This document shows, in pieces, positions 11,734 through 22,616 of a DNA stretch of 64,000 nucleotides. Under the pieces are notes generated by a model. The model saw only the letters and a list, made by a program, of their open reading frames with translations, was not told the origin of the DNA and ran no database searches. Each line of letters starts with the position of its first letter. The stretch's first letter is position 1. Source of the DNA: Falciphora oryzae. Its lineage: Eukaryota > Ascomycota > Sordariomycetes > Magnaporthales > Magnaporthaceae. A program made the position numbers and the translations under genes. The stretch is taken from positions 875,803 through 939,802 of the forward strand of contig JNVV01000006.1 of NCBI GenBank assembly GCA_000733355.1, given 5' to 3'.

Positions 11734-13156
11734 ATGTACGAGGCAGGGTTTCTGTATGGGATCCCGCACCGCTTTCCATACCGAGAGGCCCGTGATGGTT
11801 ACTGGGGCGAGCAGACCTCCACCCTGAACTGGTGTGAGGAGGTGAGATATTTCTTCCCTTTTTTGAGATGGCCGGGCCAGCTACAGCCCGAAGCAGAAGG
11901 CACTCCCTGCATCATCTAACACGGCTTTCATGCTCGCTTTTCTTGCAGGACTACAATTTTACTCACTACATTGCGGTAAGCACCTATCCTCCTCTTATGT
12001 CTTCATCCGTGGTACAATTTACAGCAATGATTCTAACTATGAGCTTTAGGAGTTTGTCAACACGTTTAGCAATCTGATATTCATCTGGTTGGGTGCAAAG
12101 GGAATCTGGAACTGCCTTTCTTATGGTCACTCCCGCGTCCTGACTTTTGGCTTTATTGGATACACCGTGGTCGGCCTCGGTTCCATGGCATTTCACGCCA
12201 CTTTGAAGTGTCAGTCAAATCCCTGGCTTACATCTGCCACCGCTACTGGGTCCCAGACTGACCCGCTACTACACCTCCTCCAGATTCGATGCAGCTTGCC
12301 GATGAGCTCCCCATGATTTATACGACGTGCATTATGGGGTTTGCCACTTTTGCCTATGGCAAGGCAAGGGTGTTCCGTTTATGGCTCGGCTCGGCCCTAG
12401 CCGGCCTCGCCGCTTTTATCACCGTGAGCCGCCACATGCCCTTCCTATGCCGCTCTAATAATTCCGAGCTAACCAATAGCCAGATATACTATCATGTCAC
12501 CAAAAACCCGGTCTTCCACCAGGTTGCCTACGCCAGCTTGACGATAGCCCTCACATGCAGAGGTTACTACGTCACTAAGTGGCAGATGGAGCCGGAGCTT
12601 CGCCGAAGGAGTCCCTCCAAGGCCGACAAGATTATGGGTCAGATGAATTCTCTTCTGCTCACAGGTGTCTCACTGTTCCTAATTGGCTTCGCCCTCTGGA
12701 ACTTGGACAATATCTACTGCCGCCATCTCATATCGTGGAGGTCGCGCATTCTACTCCCATGGTCCATCGTCCTGGAGGGCCATGGCTGGTGGCATTTGTT
12801 CACAGGTCTAGGTTCGTCTATGCGGAAAAAAAACCCCAGTCTTGCCATAGTACTGTCTGCTAACGTCAGAGACGACTGTTGCCCAAACACAGGTGGTACG
12901 TCCCTTATTTTCCTAGTCCGCTAGCCGTATGGCGGTGGCTGCAAAAAGGAAAGGAAACAAAGACAAAATAATGTACTCATGGCTAATCTAATTTTATCTT
13001 GCAGCTTACAACCTCATCGTCTGGAGAATCCTGCTTGAATCCTGTCTGAACGGAAGGGAGGACGACTTCATGCTGCAGCGCACGACGTTTCTTGCCGTCC
13101 CGGAGGTTGTCCCTGTACCGGAACAATCCCGTGTTACCAACAAGAAGCGGGTATAG
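11734..13156 (+). CDS. YPC1: Alkaline ceramidase (Ypc1/Ydc1/ACER family)
   Basis: Seven-pass ER/Golgi enzyme that hydrolyses (phyto)ceramide to sphingoid base and fatty acid. Exons: 11734-11841, 11949-11975, 12050-12209, 12284-12423, 12484-12811, 12893-12895, 13005-13156; 918 nt, 305 aa (yeast Ypc1 is 316). Family signatures: GYWGEQTSTLNWCEEDY at the N-terminus, GLGSMAFHATLKYS (zinc-ligand His), SMQLADELPMIY, and HGWWHLFTG (two zinc-ligand His). All three histidines of the ACER catalytic zinc site are present. The intron at 12424-12483 joins IT to IYYHVTKNPVFHQ. The sixth exon is only GTG: with it the product reads FTGLGAYN, as in relatives; without it the frame still holds but the conserved Gly is lost. 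Convergent features are absent; prefoldin follows in tandem. Confidence 0.92.
12893..12895 (+). other. Putative 3-nt microexon (GTG) of the ceramidase gene
   Basis: Flanked by acceptor AACACAG to 12892 and donor GTACGT from 12896. The upstream intron 12812-12892 starts GTTCGT and has a GCTAAC branch-like motif. Inclusion gives Leu-Gly-Ala-Tyr across the join. Confidence 0.6.
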
Positions 13157-13779
13157 CTGGGGACCGAACTTTTGAGTGCACACGGACGGCGTTGGTGTCA
13201 AACTCGATGTCTTGCAAACATGTGTGTGGTCGGTTGATATTTGGGGCACCAACGAGGGGTGGACTTTGTGGTAACAAAATTGGGTTACATTTGCTGCTCC
13301 CTTTCGTAGAAATATCATGAAACCAAATGCTGTTTGTGGAAAGACTGGTGGTATCTTTGCCCTTTCTATTTTTTTTTTTTTTTTTTTTTTTGGATGGCTG
13401 GGTGCATGGATGTTCGCTGGGATGGCAGGCTAGGGTGGTGGTCAGGCCAAAATAGCTTCCCGACACGGAGCACAGTAATCAGCAGTGCGGGGCTGTTCCG
13501 GGAATTTTGAGCTTGCCATCAGACTACCCCACGACGACGCGTAGTGACGGAGACGAGCGCACACGCAGCCGGACAGCACCGCCCGGACTAATACACTCAA
13601 TTGAATCTCGCTGACAGGACCAACCCTGGACGTCACTGTCCCCTTCGGACCCTGATCGCAAGTTTGAGTCTCGGGTCAAATCCTTCAGGCACCGGTGCTT
13701 TGCCACAGACCACTGCAGATTCCACAGGCTAGCTGCGCGATTCGGAGAATACAAGCACGCCTCCTAACGCCACGGCAAG
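13157..13779. other. Intergenic, ceramidase 3' flank and prefoldin promoter
   Basis: About 620 bp. It holds a 23-nt T-tract at 13369-13391 and otherwise no coding signal. Confidence 0.5.
13369..13391 (+). repeat. Poly(T) tract, 23 nt
   Basis: Uninterrupted T run 213 bp downstream of the ceramidase stop, on the gene's sense strand. Confidence 0.95.
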
Positions 13780-14459
13780 ATGTCGATATCAAATGAGGCT
13801 CTGCAGAAGGTCAGCCCAAACCCTGGCTCCCAAAATAGCAAAACAGGAACAAGCAACGAAAGGAAAAGGAATAAAGAAGACGGCTAAGCGCTCCCGCTGC
13901 CTGGTCCCTCCGCAAACCCCGGAGTTTCACATCCCATCTAGGCCGGTGCCGCCGGCCCGGACCGTTTTAGGGATGCCCGTGTACTAACGACATGGAGCGC
14001 GGCCGCATGTGCATGCACAACAGTTGATCCAAGAGATCGAGCTCAAGTCGATCCAGGCGCAGCAGCAGATCACCATGGTCCGGAGCCAGCAGGCGGCCAG
14101 GCAGCGCGAGATGCGACTCGCCCAGCTGACCCGGAGCGAGATCTCGTCGCTGCCGGTCGACACTCCCGTCTACGAGGGGCTGGGCAAAATGTTGGTGGCC
14201 CGACCGCCCCCTCCGTCCTCGTTTGCTGGACACCGACTGGACCTGAATGCTGACTGTCGAATGCCCCCTTGGGCGTCCCTCGCCTGGCGCCAGGTTTGTC
14301 TCAATCCCTGTCTCGGCCATGAACGATAAGCTTGGCAAGCAGGTCAAGGACCTCGAGACGGACATTGAGGGCCTGGGCAAGCGACTTCACTACCTGGAGA
14401 CGACGGCGAAGAACAGCCAGAGCAGCATCGACAAGATACTGCGCCGTGGCGATGCCTGA
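13780..14459 (+). CDS. PFD1: Prefoldin subunit 1 (beta-type)
   Basis: Subunit of the hexameric prefoldin chaperone that hands nascent actin and tubulin to the CCT chaperonin. Exons 13780-13809, 14024-14190, 14294-14459; 363 nt, 120 aa, typical for Pfd1. The protein is MSISNEALQK joined to LIQEIELKSIQAQQQITMVR (first coiled-coil helix), a beta hairpin VYEGLGKMFVSIPVSAMND, and a second helix LGKRLHYLETTAKNSQSSI. Intron 1 (13810-14023) has an ACTAAC branch motif; intron 2 splits the Met codon of GKM|FVS. The hairpin sequence is diagnostic for beta-class prefoldin. No oddities. Confidence 0.9.
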
Positions 14460-16856
14460 TATGGGCCCAAGAGTCTTGCGTAGTGTGCGCGTCGAGGCTA
14501 TGCGAGCAGCGCCCTATCTAAACCCACCTTCCAACTGCAACCCACTCAGCAGGCGCGTGCCGAGTGCCGAAACTCGTCGGTTACTCCCTATCCATGTACA
14601 TATCCTAGCCACCGTTACCCCCAACCTGGGATTTGAAGAAGCTGCCCCATATCCAAAAAGTCAAGCTTGGATTCTGGGGCCTGGTACCTCCTGTCTTAAA
14701 ATAAAAACAAAAGACCCTGGCGTGTTCGAGCGGTGGGGGGGATCGTCGCGAGAAAACTTTCCCGTCCTTGAATTGGAGGTGTTCGGAAGCCCCTTGATGG
14801 AGGGAAGGGCCATTACAAAAGTGGAGATGGAATCAGGGACCAGACCGACCTTGTTTGGAGAGACATGGGACATGTCCGTCTCTGTCTGCCGGCGGTGGCC
14901 GTTGGTCTCGCAGGCCAAGATTCTAGAGTCTCGTCTGGCGCGTATTGGCGCTTGCTTGCTTGCTGGGCGGTGGAATGACACGGCAGCACTACCCACCCAG
15001 GCGCATAGGAGAATGCAAATCAACCAGCAATCAGAACACGAATATTCTATTACGACAGATGGAAGAGGTGTTGCGGGCCAATTTCCTGCCCTACCCGACA
15101 CTTGGCATACAGGGAACGACGAACCACCTGTCGGGGTTGGAAGCGCAACCCCTGGTTGGGTTGGGCGTTTCTGTCCCACCGTGGGAGCTGAAACAGCAGG
15201 ACAATCGGACGGACCACCTCTTTTGCCTTCGGGATTTCCAGATGGCAGGTGTCAGGCGCTACCAGCCCTACCGCCGTCCATAGAATTGCCTGGGCGGGTA
15301 GGCCGGGACCTCGACTACGTACTACGTACACTGTGCAAAACTTTTGGGGTGACATTTCGACGCAAGCACGCGAATGCAGAAGCAGGCATCGCAACATGCG
15401 GGTTCTCCGTCGATAGGCCATGTCAGCATTGGGCTGCGAAAAGGTCAGGCTCCCTGACATCCAGTGTTACCTAAGTGCGACGAGAAAGTCTTTCGTGTCT
15501 TATCCGCACGAGCCGCTGGGCCGAATAGGTACCGGGATCGTACTGATTGCACGTACGTGGCCCTCGTCGAGGTGAGGTCGGGTACTCACGGGTCACGCAC
15601 GCACATTTCTGTGCAAGGTGAGCAAAGCAATTTCTGCCAGCCACCCTCCCCCTCCACACACACAGCCTTACCTGCTCCTGTCCTCAATGTGATCGATCGA
15701 ACTGCTCGCCATCACATTACGCCGGGATGCACGCGGCGAGCAGGAGCTGGTCGACGGTCGGGGGTACAAAGTGGTGGCCTGGATTGTGCTGCGCATAATG
15801 GGCCAGCCGCTTATTCTAGCCCCCAACGCGCCCACCGGGATGAGGATGGCGGATCCTGGCCAACCAGAGCCGACCCCGCCGTCAGATGGAGGGGGTGTTG
15901 CTGCAAATAGCAGGGCCAGCCAAGCCAACCCGCAGAATTGAATTTGAGACCGGCCGACTGGCTCCGAGCGGGGCCCGCTCGTTTTACGATGTGGTAGCAC
16001 CTCGAGTCGACCCAGTCAGTTGCTTGCCTGTTCTGGAGAATTTCCGTAGGGCGCAGGCCTTGCATGGGCCGCAGCTTGGGAGCCGGCGCCTCTGCTTGGC
16101 GTGCTGATGGAGCCCGCACGGCTTGCACATGCCGCCGCGACCTGCCAGTGGGAGGGCCTGGTTCCCACCCACCGCCACCCTAGACCACCGCCAGCGAGAG
16201 CCGGCCGGGGTCGCGCCCGCCAGCCACCTGTCGCTCGCTGCCAGAGGCTGCTGCGGCAGCAGAAGGGGGGGTAGCCGCGGGGGTGAGGGCAGTCCAGGGT
16301 GAGGGTGCCTGTGTGAGGCTCCCACCATGTTGCCGCCTGCCTCCCTGCCCTGGCGCCCCCCTCCCCGTTTCTCTCGCTCTCCCACCTGTGTTTGATAATA
16401 AAACTCAGGGTCACACCCAGCCCGCCCCGCCAGCTGACAGGCTAGCAGAAAGGAAACAGAAAAAAACCCCTCTCCCATCCTGCGAGCTGCTGACACCATC
16501 TTCCTTCCATTCTGTTCCATACCTACTCAGCGGCTCTGCGAAGACGAAAGAGAGACTCCAACCCGTAAGCGTCTGCTGTCACCCCCAACAACATTCATCA
16601 CACCATACACACCATCCAGCGCAGTGGGTGAGCGTGGTCTCTGGTCCTGCTGTGGGACATCCCTTTGCCGTTTCAGTACGTCCTCATCCTCCATCCCCTC
16701 CCAAGCCCGACGCATACGAGAGCCTGGCTTCTCCGTCGCCGAGTGCTGCCTGCCCGCCCGCCCCTTGGAGAGCCGCGCTGACTAACAGGACCAGACTCGA
16801 GACTTTGGGCGTTGCTTGCTTGCCTCTAGGGCAGGTGTTGTCGCGCCACAGCAACG
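14460..16856. other. Large intergenic region upstream of the DUF8035-type gene
   Basis: About 2.4 kb. A 380-codon plus-strand ORF (14332-15474) begins inside the prefoldin exon in another frame, is opposed by a 172-codon minus ORF, and has no domain I recognise. A possible 5'-UTR intron of the next gene runs from GTAAGC at 16565 to ACTAACAG at about 16788. No gene is supported. Confidence 0.5.
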
Positions 16857-18559
16857 ATGAACGGCCGGTATCGAGATGATTACCATCCTCGTCGCAGTCC
16901 CGACGACTATTACCCGAGTGATGATGATGATGAGGCGATCAGCATCCGGTTGCGACACGCCCAAGGTCCTCCCCAGCCTCAGCGAGGCCAGGTAAACTAC
17001 GTTACGGCCCGGCCCCGCGACCCTCCGCCTCGCGCATACTGGGAGCCGGGTCCAGAGCGCCTCGTTGTGTCGGAGCAGACTCTTGTGCGCGCCCGCTCCA
17101 AGTCGCGCGAGCGGCCCTCGCCTCCCTCGCCCCAGCCCCAGCCCCAGGCGCCGCCACGCGCTCCTCCCGCCGGCAACAGCCAGATCGTTATCAACAACTA
17201 CAACAACGATAATGCCAACCTTTCGGGCTCGTCTTCCGACTCCGAGTCGGACCGCTCGACCACCTACTCGCGTCGCAGCCGCCACAGCCGCCACCACAGC
17301 CAGCACCGCTTTGGCCCCCCGCAGCCTCCGCCCATTCACGTAATCCCCAGTCCCCAGCCCGGTCCCCCGCAGCCACCCCCGATGAACCCCCGCATGGAGG
17401 TGGATCTGATACTTGCGCGCCGGGAGGCCGAGGAACTGCGCAATCGTGAGCGCGAACGCGGGGAGCGCGAGGCCAACCAAATGGAGCTCGTGCGCCGCAG
17501 GGACGAGTGGGACTACCAGCGCACCACCGAGGAGCTCAAGGCGATGAAGGAGGCCCACGACCGCGAGCGTGAGGAGCGTCGGCGTGAGAAGGAGACTGAG
17601 GAGGAGTTCGAGCTCCGGCGCGCCAAGAGGGAGCTCGACGAGATCCGCCGGAAGGAGCAGCGCCTGGCCGAGGAGGAGCGCATCCGCCGCGAGTACGAGA
17701 TCAAGCGCCTCGAGGTGGAGAAGAAGGCGTCCGAGGAGAAGGCGAAGCGTTTTGCCGAGGAGGAGCGCATTCACCGCGAGTACGAGATCCAGCGCCTCGA
17801 GAAGGAGAAGAAAGCGGCCGAGGAGAAGGCGAAGCGTGAAAAGGCTGACCAGGAGGCCGTCGCCCGCTACAAGGCCGACCTGGCCGAGAAGGAGAAGAAG
17901 GCGAGGGAGGCCAGGGAGGCGGCCGACAAGGAGTACCAGCGTCGCCTGCAGGAGGATCTCATCAACGCCGGTGTCGATGAGAAGCACATTCAAGCCATCA
18001 TGAAGAAGGAGAAGATCACCCAGGAAGAGAAGCCCAAGGATAAGGGCAAAGAGCGCGCCACCTACACTCGCATGGCACGTCGCCATCTCTCCATCGAGAC
18101 TCTCAACGCCTTCCGCATCGACTATGATCTTGACCCACAGGTTCGTAAAATTGTATTGCTTTTTTCACCCCTTTTTGTCTCGAGCTCGTTCGTCGACATC
18201 ACCAGGGCGTGTCTGTCCCTCCGCAATGATCACGGCAACCCGAACTAACTGGACATAACCCATATCAATAGGACCCCAACTACCTCCTTATCAAGCGCTG
18301 GGTCCCCGAGGACGAGCAAGACCAGCTTTGGCGGCATACCCGGATCATCCGCGATAGACGGATGACGGCCACCACAAACGTCCACCACCACGACAGCATC
18401 CATCACCACGATAGCCTGAAGCAGGAGGTCGTGATAAAGGTTGACGACCATCGCCACCGCAAGAAGGAGAAGGAGGACTTTATCTTCGTCAAGAAGAAGC
18501 GCGAGCGATCTCGGTCGCCTAGCCTGCTCATGTACCTCGCCGGTGCTCAACCTCGCTAA
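16857..18559 (+). CDS. Coiled-coil protein with C-terminal DUF8035-type domain
   Basis: Unknown function; a type common in filamentous ascomycetes. Exons 16857-18140 and 18272-18559; 523 aa. The N-terminal third is disordered and rich in Arg/Ser/Pro/Tyr (MNGRYRDDYHPRRSPDDYY onward). Residues about 180-400 form a long charged coiled coil with two near-identical units around EEERIRREYEIKRLEVEKK (about 280) and EEERIHREYEIQRLEKEKK (about 305). The conserved C-terminal module reads TYTRMARRHLSIETLNAFRI, then across the intron into YLLIKRWVPEDEQDQLWRHT, followed by a His-rich and basic tail with RSRSPS. The intron starts GTTCGT and ends CAATAG. The domain name is from memory of related annotations; the C-terminal conservation is firmer than the label. 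Confidence 0.8.
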
Positions 18560-19387
18560 AAAGAAGACGTGGCGAGCGGGAGACTCGCATGCCGGGCACG
18601 TTTCTCGAGACCCCAGTACTTGTGCTAGCGCAACAAGACGGGGAGGTGGATGACAAAGAAGGAAAGTAAAAAAGAAAAATAAACGCCAAAAAAAAAAGTA
18701 ACGAAAACATGAAGAAATACCCCCACACACACCCTCGCATCCGCAAGGAGGATTTTATCTCCCGTTCCCCGTCACTTCAAATTTCCTGCTCATTCACTGC
18801 CCCTGGATTTGGTTTTATTCCCGCCTTTTTTTTCGGTTTAGGTTTCTTCAGCCCCGAGCCCTCAGTCTCCTTCGGAAGGCCTTGACGTTTCGATGAGTAT
18901 TTTCTGGATCTTTGTTTCTTTTCCCCGGAAGAAGATAGGAAGTGGGAAGGGTGGCTAGGGTCTTCGGTCACTTATTTCCTAACCTTTTCTCTATTTTCTT
19001 TCTTATTCTATTTGTTTCTTAGTTTTTTGGATAGGTAGTTGGATGATCACCCCTTTTATATGAGTTGAGATCTATGAAACAGACCAAAGGCAACTGATAT
19101 ATGAGCAGCCTGAAAACGCTGGTCTCATGCAAGTCCAACGTATACAACTAGCGACTTTTGAAAGCTGCTCGTTAACCAACTTTTTGGTTCTTGATGGGTA
19201 TATACATACATCACGCGTCTCATGCGGAAGAAAAAAGGATAATAAGGGGGAGGGGATTCAGTTGCTTGCCGATGGTCTTACAAGTGTGATGACAACAACA
19301 GCAGATAAAACCGTGCAAAAAAAAAAAAAAAAAAAAAAAAAGAAAAGAAAAAAGAAAGGTCGTCAGAAGGCCTTGGGACCCTAGGTT
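18560..19387. other. Convergent 3' flanks
   Basis: About 830 bp between the DUF8035-type gene and HEM25. It is AT-rich with several A/T homopolymers, including A25 at 19317-19341. No gene seen. Confidence 0.55.
19317..19341 (-). repeat. Poly(A)/poly(T) tract, 25 nt
   Basis: A25 on the plus strand, which is T25 on the sense strand of HEM25, 46 bp beyond its stop codon. The T orientation argues against a retroposed poly(A) tail of that gene. Confidence 0.95.
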
Positions 19388-20543
19388 TCAGAGGGCCTTC
19401 TCGGCCCTCGAGGACGAGGCCCCGCCCATGCTCCAGCTGAGCTCGGCGCGCATGATGAGCTCCTCGTACACGGTCCAGGCGAGGGCGGAGCTCAGGGCCT
19501 TGCGGGTCATGCGCAGGGCGAGCCCGTCCCAGAGCGAGCGGACCCCCTCCTCGGCCAGCATGGTGCGGGCGGCGCGGAGCATGTTGCGGTACCGGTGCGG
19601 CTGCAGCTGGATGCGCGTCTTGACGGCGTCGAACGGGTTTGAGACGACCGAGCACGCCGTGGCGGCCAGGACGCCCGAGCTGAAGTTGACGGCGGCGGCG
19701 CGCGACACGCCCATCCTGTTTTTGCCGGAGGAGGAGGAGGAGGAGGCATCGTCGTCGTTGCTGCCGGAGTGAGAGAGGGCGCTCAGGCGGCGCTTGGCCT
19801 GCTCGTACAGCAGGACGTAGAGCCCCGCGTAGGGGGCGTCGCGGATGGCGGTGGCGCCGAAGCCGGCGAAGAAGCCGCGCGGGCCCTCGGCGCGCAGGAT
19901 GTCGCGGCCGGCGCCGGCGACGGAGCGGTACGCGTACAGCGACGACTCATACCGCACCTTTATGACGGTCAGCGGCATCAGCACGAAGCCCGCGAACCCG
20001 CGGGCCGTCGCGCCCGCCAGCAGGTTGCCCGTGTTTGACAGTTTCACCAGCCTGCTGCTGTCGCTCTTGGTGCTGGCGTGCGGGCGGCGGCCATCTTGAC
20101 GGGACGCGGCGCCGGGCGTCGTCGGCGGGCCCTGGGGGACGACGGCCAGGAAGGGGACGTGGACGGCGGCGGCCTTGCGGATGGCGTTGAGGGAGCTGAA
20201 GTACAGGGCGGAGCCGAAGCCGGTGCGCAGGGCCGACGGGACGGTGCCGCGCCAGAGCCCACGGAGGCCGGCGGGGGAGGCCCGGATCTCGGCAAGCGAG
20301 CGGACGAGGCTGTGGTGGCCCGACTGCTGCACGCGGGTCTTGAGCAGGTCGATGGGCTGCAAGAGGGCGGCCGAGAGAACGCCGGACCCGAGACCGGCTA
20401 CGAAGTGGAAGGCTGAGAGGGACGTCGCACCGTCGGGTTAGAAGACTGAACCTAGAGCTTTTGGCAACATGTTGTTGTTGGGCGGGAGGAGAGAAGGAGG
20501 TCTCACAAGACTTGGAGCCGCCTTTGCTGGAGCCATTTGACAT
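19388..20543 (-). CDS. HEM25: Mitochondrial glycine transporter (Hem25 / SLC25A38)
   Basis: Inner-membrane carrier that imports glycine for 5-aminolevulinate and haem synthesis. Exons (minus): 20543-20507 and 20412-19388; 1062 nt, 353 aa. The intron removes a frame break after [12 protein letters not shown] and restores [20 protein letters not shown]. Three mitochondrial-carrier repeats are visible with signatures [23 protein letters not shown] and [12 protein letters not shown]. The second, with Thr in place of the acidic residue, is the hallmark of SLC25A38/Hem25 (human P-I-T-V-I-K). A Ser/Asp/Gly-rich insert ([18 protein letters not shown]) lies in a matrix loop before repeat 3. Tandem with COG8 on the same strand but 740 bp away. 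Confidence 0.92.
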
Positions 20544-21281
20544 GGCGGGAGGCTTGGGGCAGGTGGCCGTGGTTTGGAGGGTGGACTGTCGTCGCTGTCT
20601 CTAGACCGCCCGCCTAGGCAACCCTGTGCGCTTTGATCTTGGTGGGATGAGCTGGGCCGATTTTTTTTTTCAATAGGGCCCGACACCGACGCCAGCCATG
20701 ACGCACGCCTTCTAAACTTGCGGGTTGGAGACAGAGAAGGACGGGAGTGCAGCACAGCAGCAAAAGAGACTCGACCACCCTCGGCGACTTCAAGAGGCAC
20801 GCAGGCGGGTGGGATGGCAAAGGTGCGAGGTCGAGAATTTGCTGGGGTGGGTAGGTAGCTACCTCGATGACGGCATTCCTAGCTCCGAGGCCCGGGGGGC
20901 AAGCAAGTCCGGAGGAGTCTGCGCTGGCTGTAAGCGGCCATCCAGCGCTAGAAAAGAAGCCGTGTTGACCCGAAAGGCCCCGGAGAAATCTCTTTGTGTG
21001 CTTAAATCGGCCAGCTGACTGGATTCTGCATTGTCATTGTGTATAAACGTCTGTTTTTATTATCCAATTCGTTGGTGTTTAGGGCCGCGTTGAGGGAACA
21101 TGGCGGGGTACACACGTCCCTGGTAGGTGGATAGATTCAGCTACCCCTGAGCGGACTACCTAATCGCCTAGACGTAGAACAAATAGACAATATACAAGAC
21201 GCATCTGTAATTCTTTAGAGGCCCGTCATACAAATAGGTGGTAGGTATTTGGTAAGTGATTTTATGGCTCATGGGGCATGT
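20544..21281. other. Intergenic, HEM25 promoter and COG8 3' flank
   Basis: About 740 bp. It includes a perfect 10-bp palindrome GGTAGCTACC at 20854-20863. No coding signal. Confidence 0.5.
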
Positions 21282-22616
21282 TCATTTCGCGCCCTTGTCT
21301 CCAGCCCCGACAATAGATTCCAAGCGTCCGGCCAAGAGTCGGTGCCGCTTGACAACCTGTACCCACTCCTCTTCTGCCTCGCCGCCGACATCAAGGCTGG
21401 CGAGAAACAGGCCAAAGTCGCCCCCTAACCGTCCTAGACTGCCGGCGCAGTATAGCACCTGGGTCAGGAGGCTGTCGCGTGACCCCTGGTCCTTCACCGT
21501 AGGCAGATAAGTCCTCAATGTCTCCAGCAGCATGTCCACCAGGTGCAGCGGGAACGTGGCCAGCGGCGATGGTAGCGGCTCGAGGGGGTCTTGCTGCTGC
21601 TGCTTTTGCAGCTGCGATGGCACAGATGATGGCTCGGCCTCGGGAAATATGCTTCTGTACATGGACACAATGGCAAAACTCTGCTCTCTGAAAATCTCAA
21701 TGTACTTTTTGAGATACTTCTCCGTCTGTTGACCGCCGGACCAGGCGCCCCCGTTCCGCAGGGAGGAGCTCTGTTTAGCCCTCTCCTGGTCGGCGAGGTC
21801 GCGCAGGGGCGATAGGGCCTCGAGCATGGTCATCAGCATGGCCAGGCGGCAGACCAGGAAAAGGGCGCCCAGGACACGCTCCTGCGAGTCGTGGGCATGG
21901 TCGGGCTTGATGTCGGGTAAGACCCTGCGCAGCCAGCTGATGGTGCGAAGTGAGGCGGCCAGCTTCAGACCGGGCGCCTTCAGGGATAAGATGAGATTTG
22001 ATGCCATGGTGCGCATAGCCTCGTCGGCTTGCGACGACACGGACGAGACAAGGGGCGAGTCTGGGTGCAACGAGTGGAGGCGACGGATGTGGCCGTTGAG
22101 GTCCAGAGCGGACGAGTAGTTGACAGGGGCGGTCGAGATGGAGGACGAGAGCAGAGTCGGCAGCTCCAGCACGTCGACCAGGCGCTCGACGTTCCTGGAT
22201 AGCAGCAGGGCCTTTCTCCTGCGGGCGAGGAGCTCGTGCTCGCTTGCCTTGTTGTAGGTAGTAGAGAAGCGGACGGCCTCGTTGTCGAGCTTGGGGATAG
22301 CGCTGCGGAGCTCCGCGGTGCCGGCCGCCAGGATTGGCAGGGTGGAGTCGAGCGCGGCATGGTGGGCAGCAGACTCGATGATGGGTTTGTGCGACCGCTT
22401 GGAGAGCTTCTGCAGCGACAGCAGGAGGCCGTGGGATGCCTGAGCCAGCGCCTGCGGCTCCGTGCTGTCCAGGGCCGAGACGGGCTGGGCGGCCAGAGAG
22501 GCGAGGTACTCGAGCGACGCCTGGTCGGCTACCGGGGCCGGCGATGTGAGGCCTGGCTCAGACTCAGGGGGATTCGGCGCCGCCGACACAAGGAGGTCGT
22601 AGAGGAGGTCGGCCAT
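21282..22616 (-). CDS. COG8: Conserved oligomeric Golgi complex subunit 8 (Dor1 domain)
   Basis: Lobe B subunit of the COG tethering complex for retrograde intra-Golgi vesicles. One exon, 444 aa from MADLLYDLLVSAAPNPPESE; the frame is open upstream to 22742, but the conserved start is at 22616. The Dor1 signature is clear from about residue 40: DQASLEYLASLAAQPVSALD, then TEPQALAQASHGLLLSLQKL, LSRNVERLVDVLELPTLLSS and the helical block around LNGHIRRLHSLHPDSPLVSS. Further family motifs follow, including LRTISWLRRVLPDI, LGALFLVCRLAMLMTMLEAL and the YIEIFREQSFAIVSMYRSIF helix. The length is in the range of fungal Cog8. Divergent from the TLC-domain gene. Confidence 0.9.
   Translation of the reverse strand: MADLLYDLLVSAAPNPPESEPGLTSPAPVADQASLEYLASLAAQPVSALDSTEPQALAQASHGLLLSLQKLSKRSHKPIIESAAHHAALDSTLPILAAGTAELRSAIPKLDNEAVRFSTTYNKASEHELLARRRKALLLSRNVERLVDVLELPTLLSSSISTAPVNYSSALDLNGHIRRLHSLHPDSPLVSSVSSQADEAMRTMASNLILSLKAPGLKLAASLRTISWLRRVLPDIKPDHAHDSQERVLGALFLVCRLAMLMTMLEALSPLRDLADQERAKQSSSLRNGGAWSGGQQTEKYLKKYIEIFREQSFAIVSMYRSIFPEAEPSSVPSQLQKQQQQDPLEPLPSPLATFPLHLVDMLLETLRTYLPTVKDQGSRDSLLTQVLYCAGSLGRLGGDFGLFLASLDVGGEAEEEWVQVVKRHRLLAGRLESIVGAGDKGAK

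Noticed and set aside
13610..13700. Possible tRNA (GGGTCAAATCC string)
   Set aside because: No matching D-arm, anticodon arm or acceptor stem could be paired on either strand.
14332..15474. 380-codon plus-strand ORF downstream of prefoldin
   Set aside because: It begins inside a prefoldin exon in another frame, has no recognisable domain, and is overlapped by an equally plausible minus-strand ORF; GC-rich DNA yields such open frames by chance.
16782..18086. 434-codon minus-strand Leu/Val-rich ORF
   Set aside because: Antisense to the coiled-coil gene; its apparent membrane-like sequence is the complement of Glu/Lys-rich codons.
19317..19341. Poly(A) tail of a retroposed gene
   Set aside because: No processed gene copy lies upstream of the A-tract on the plus strand, and relative to HEM25 it is poly(T).
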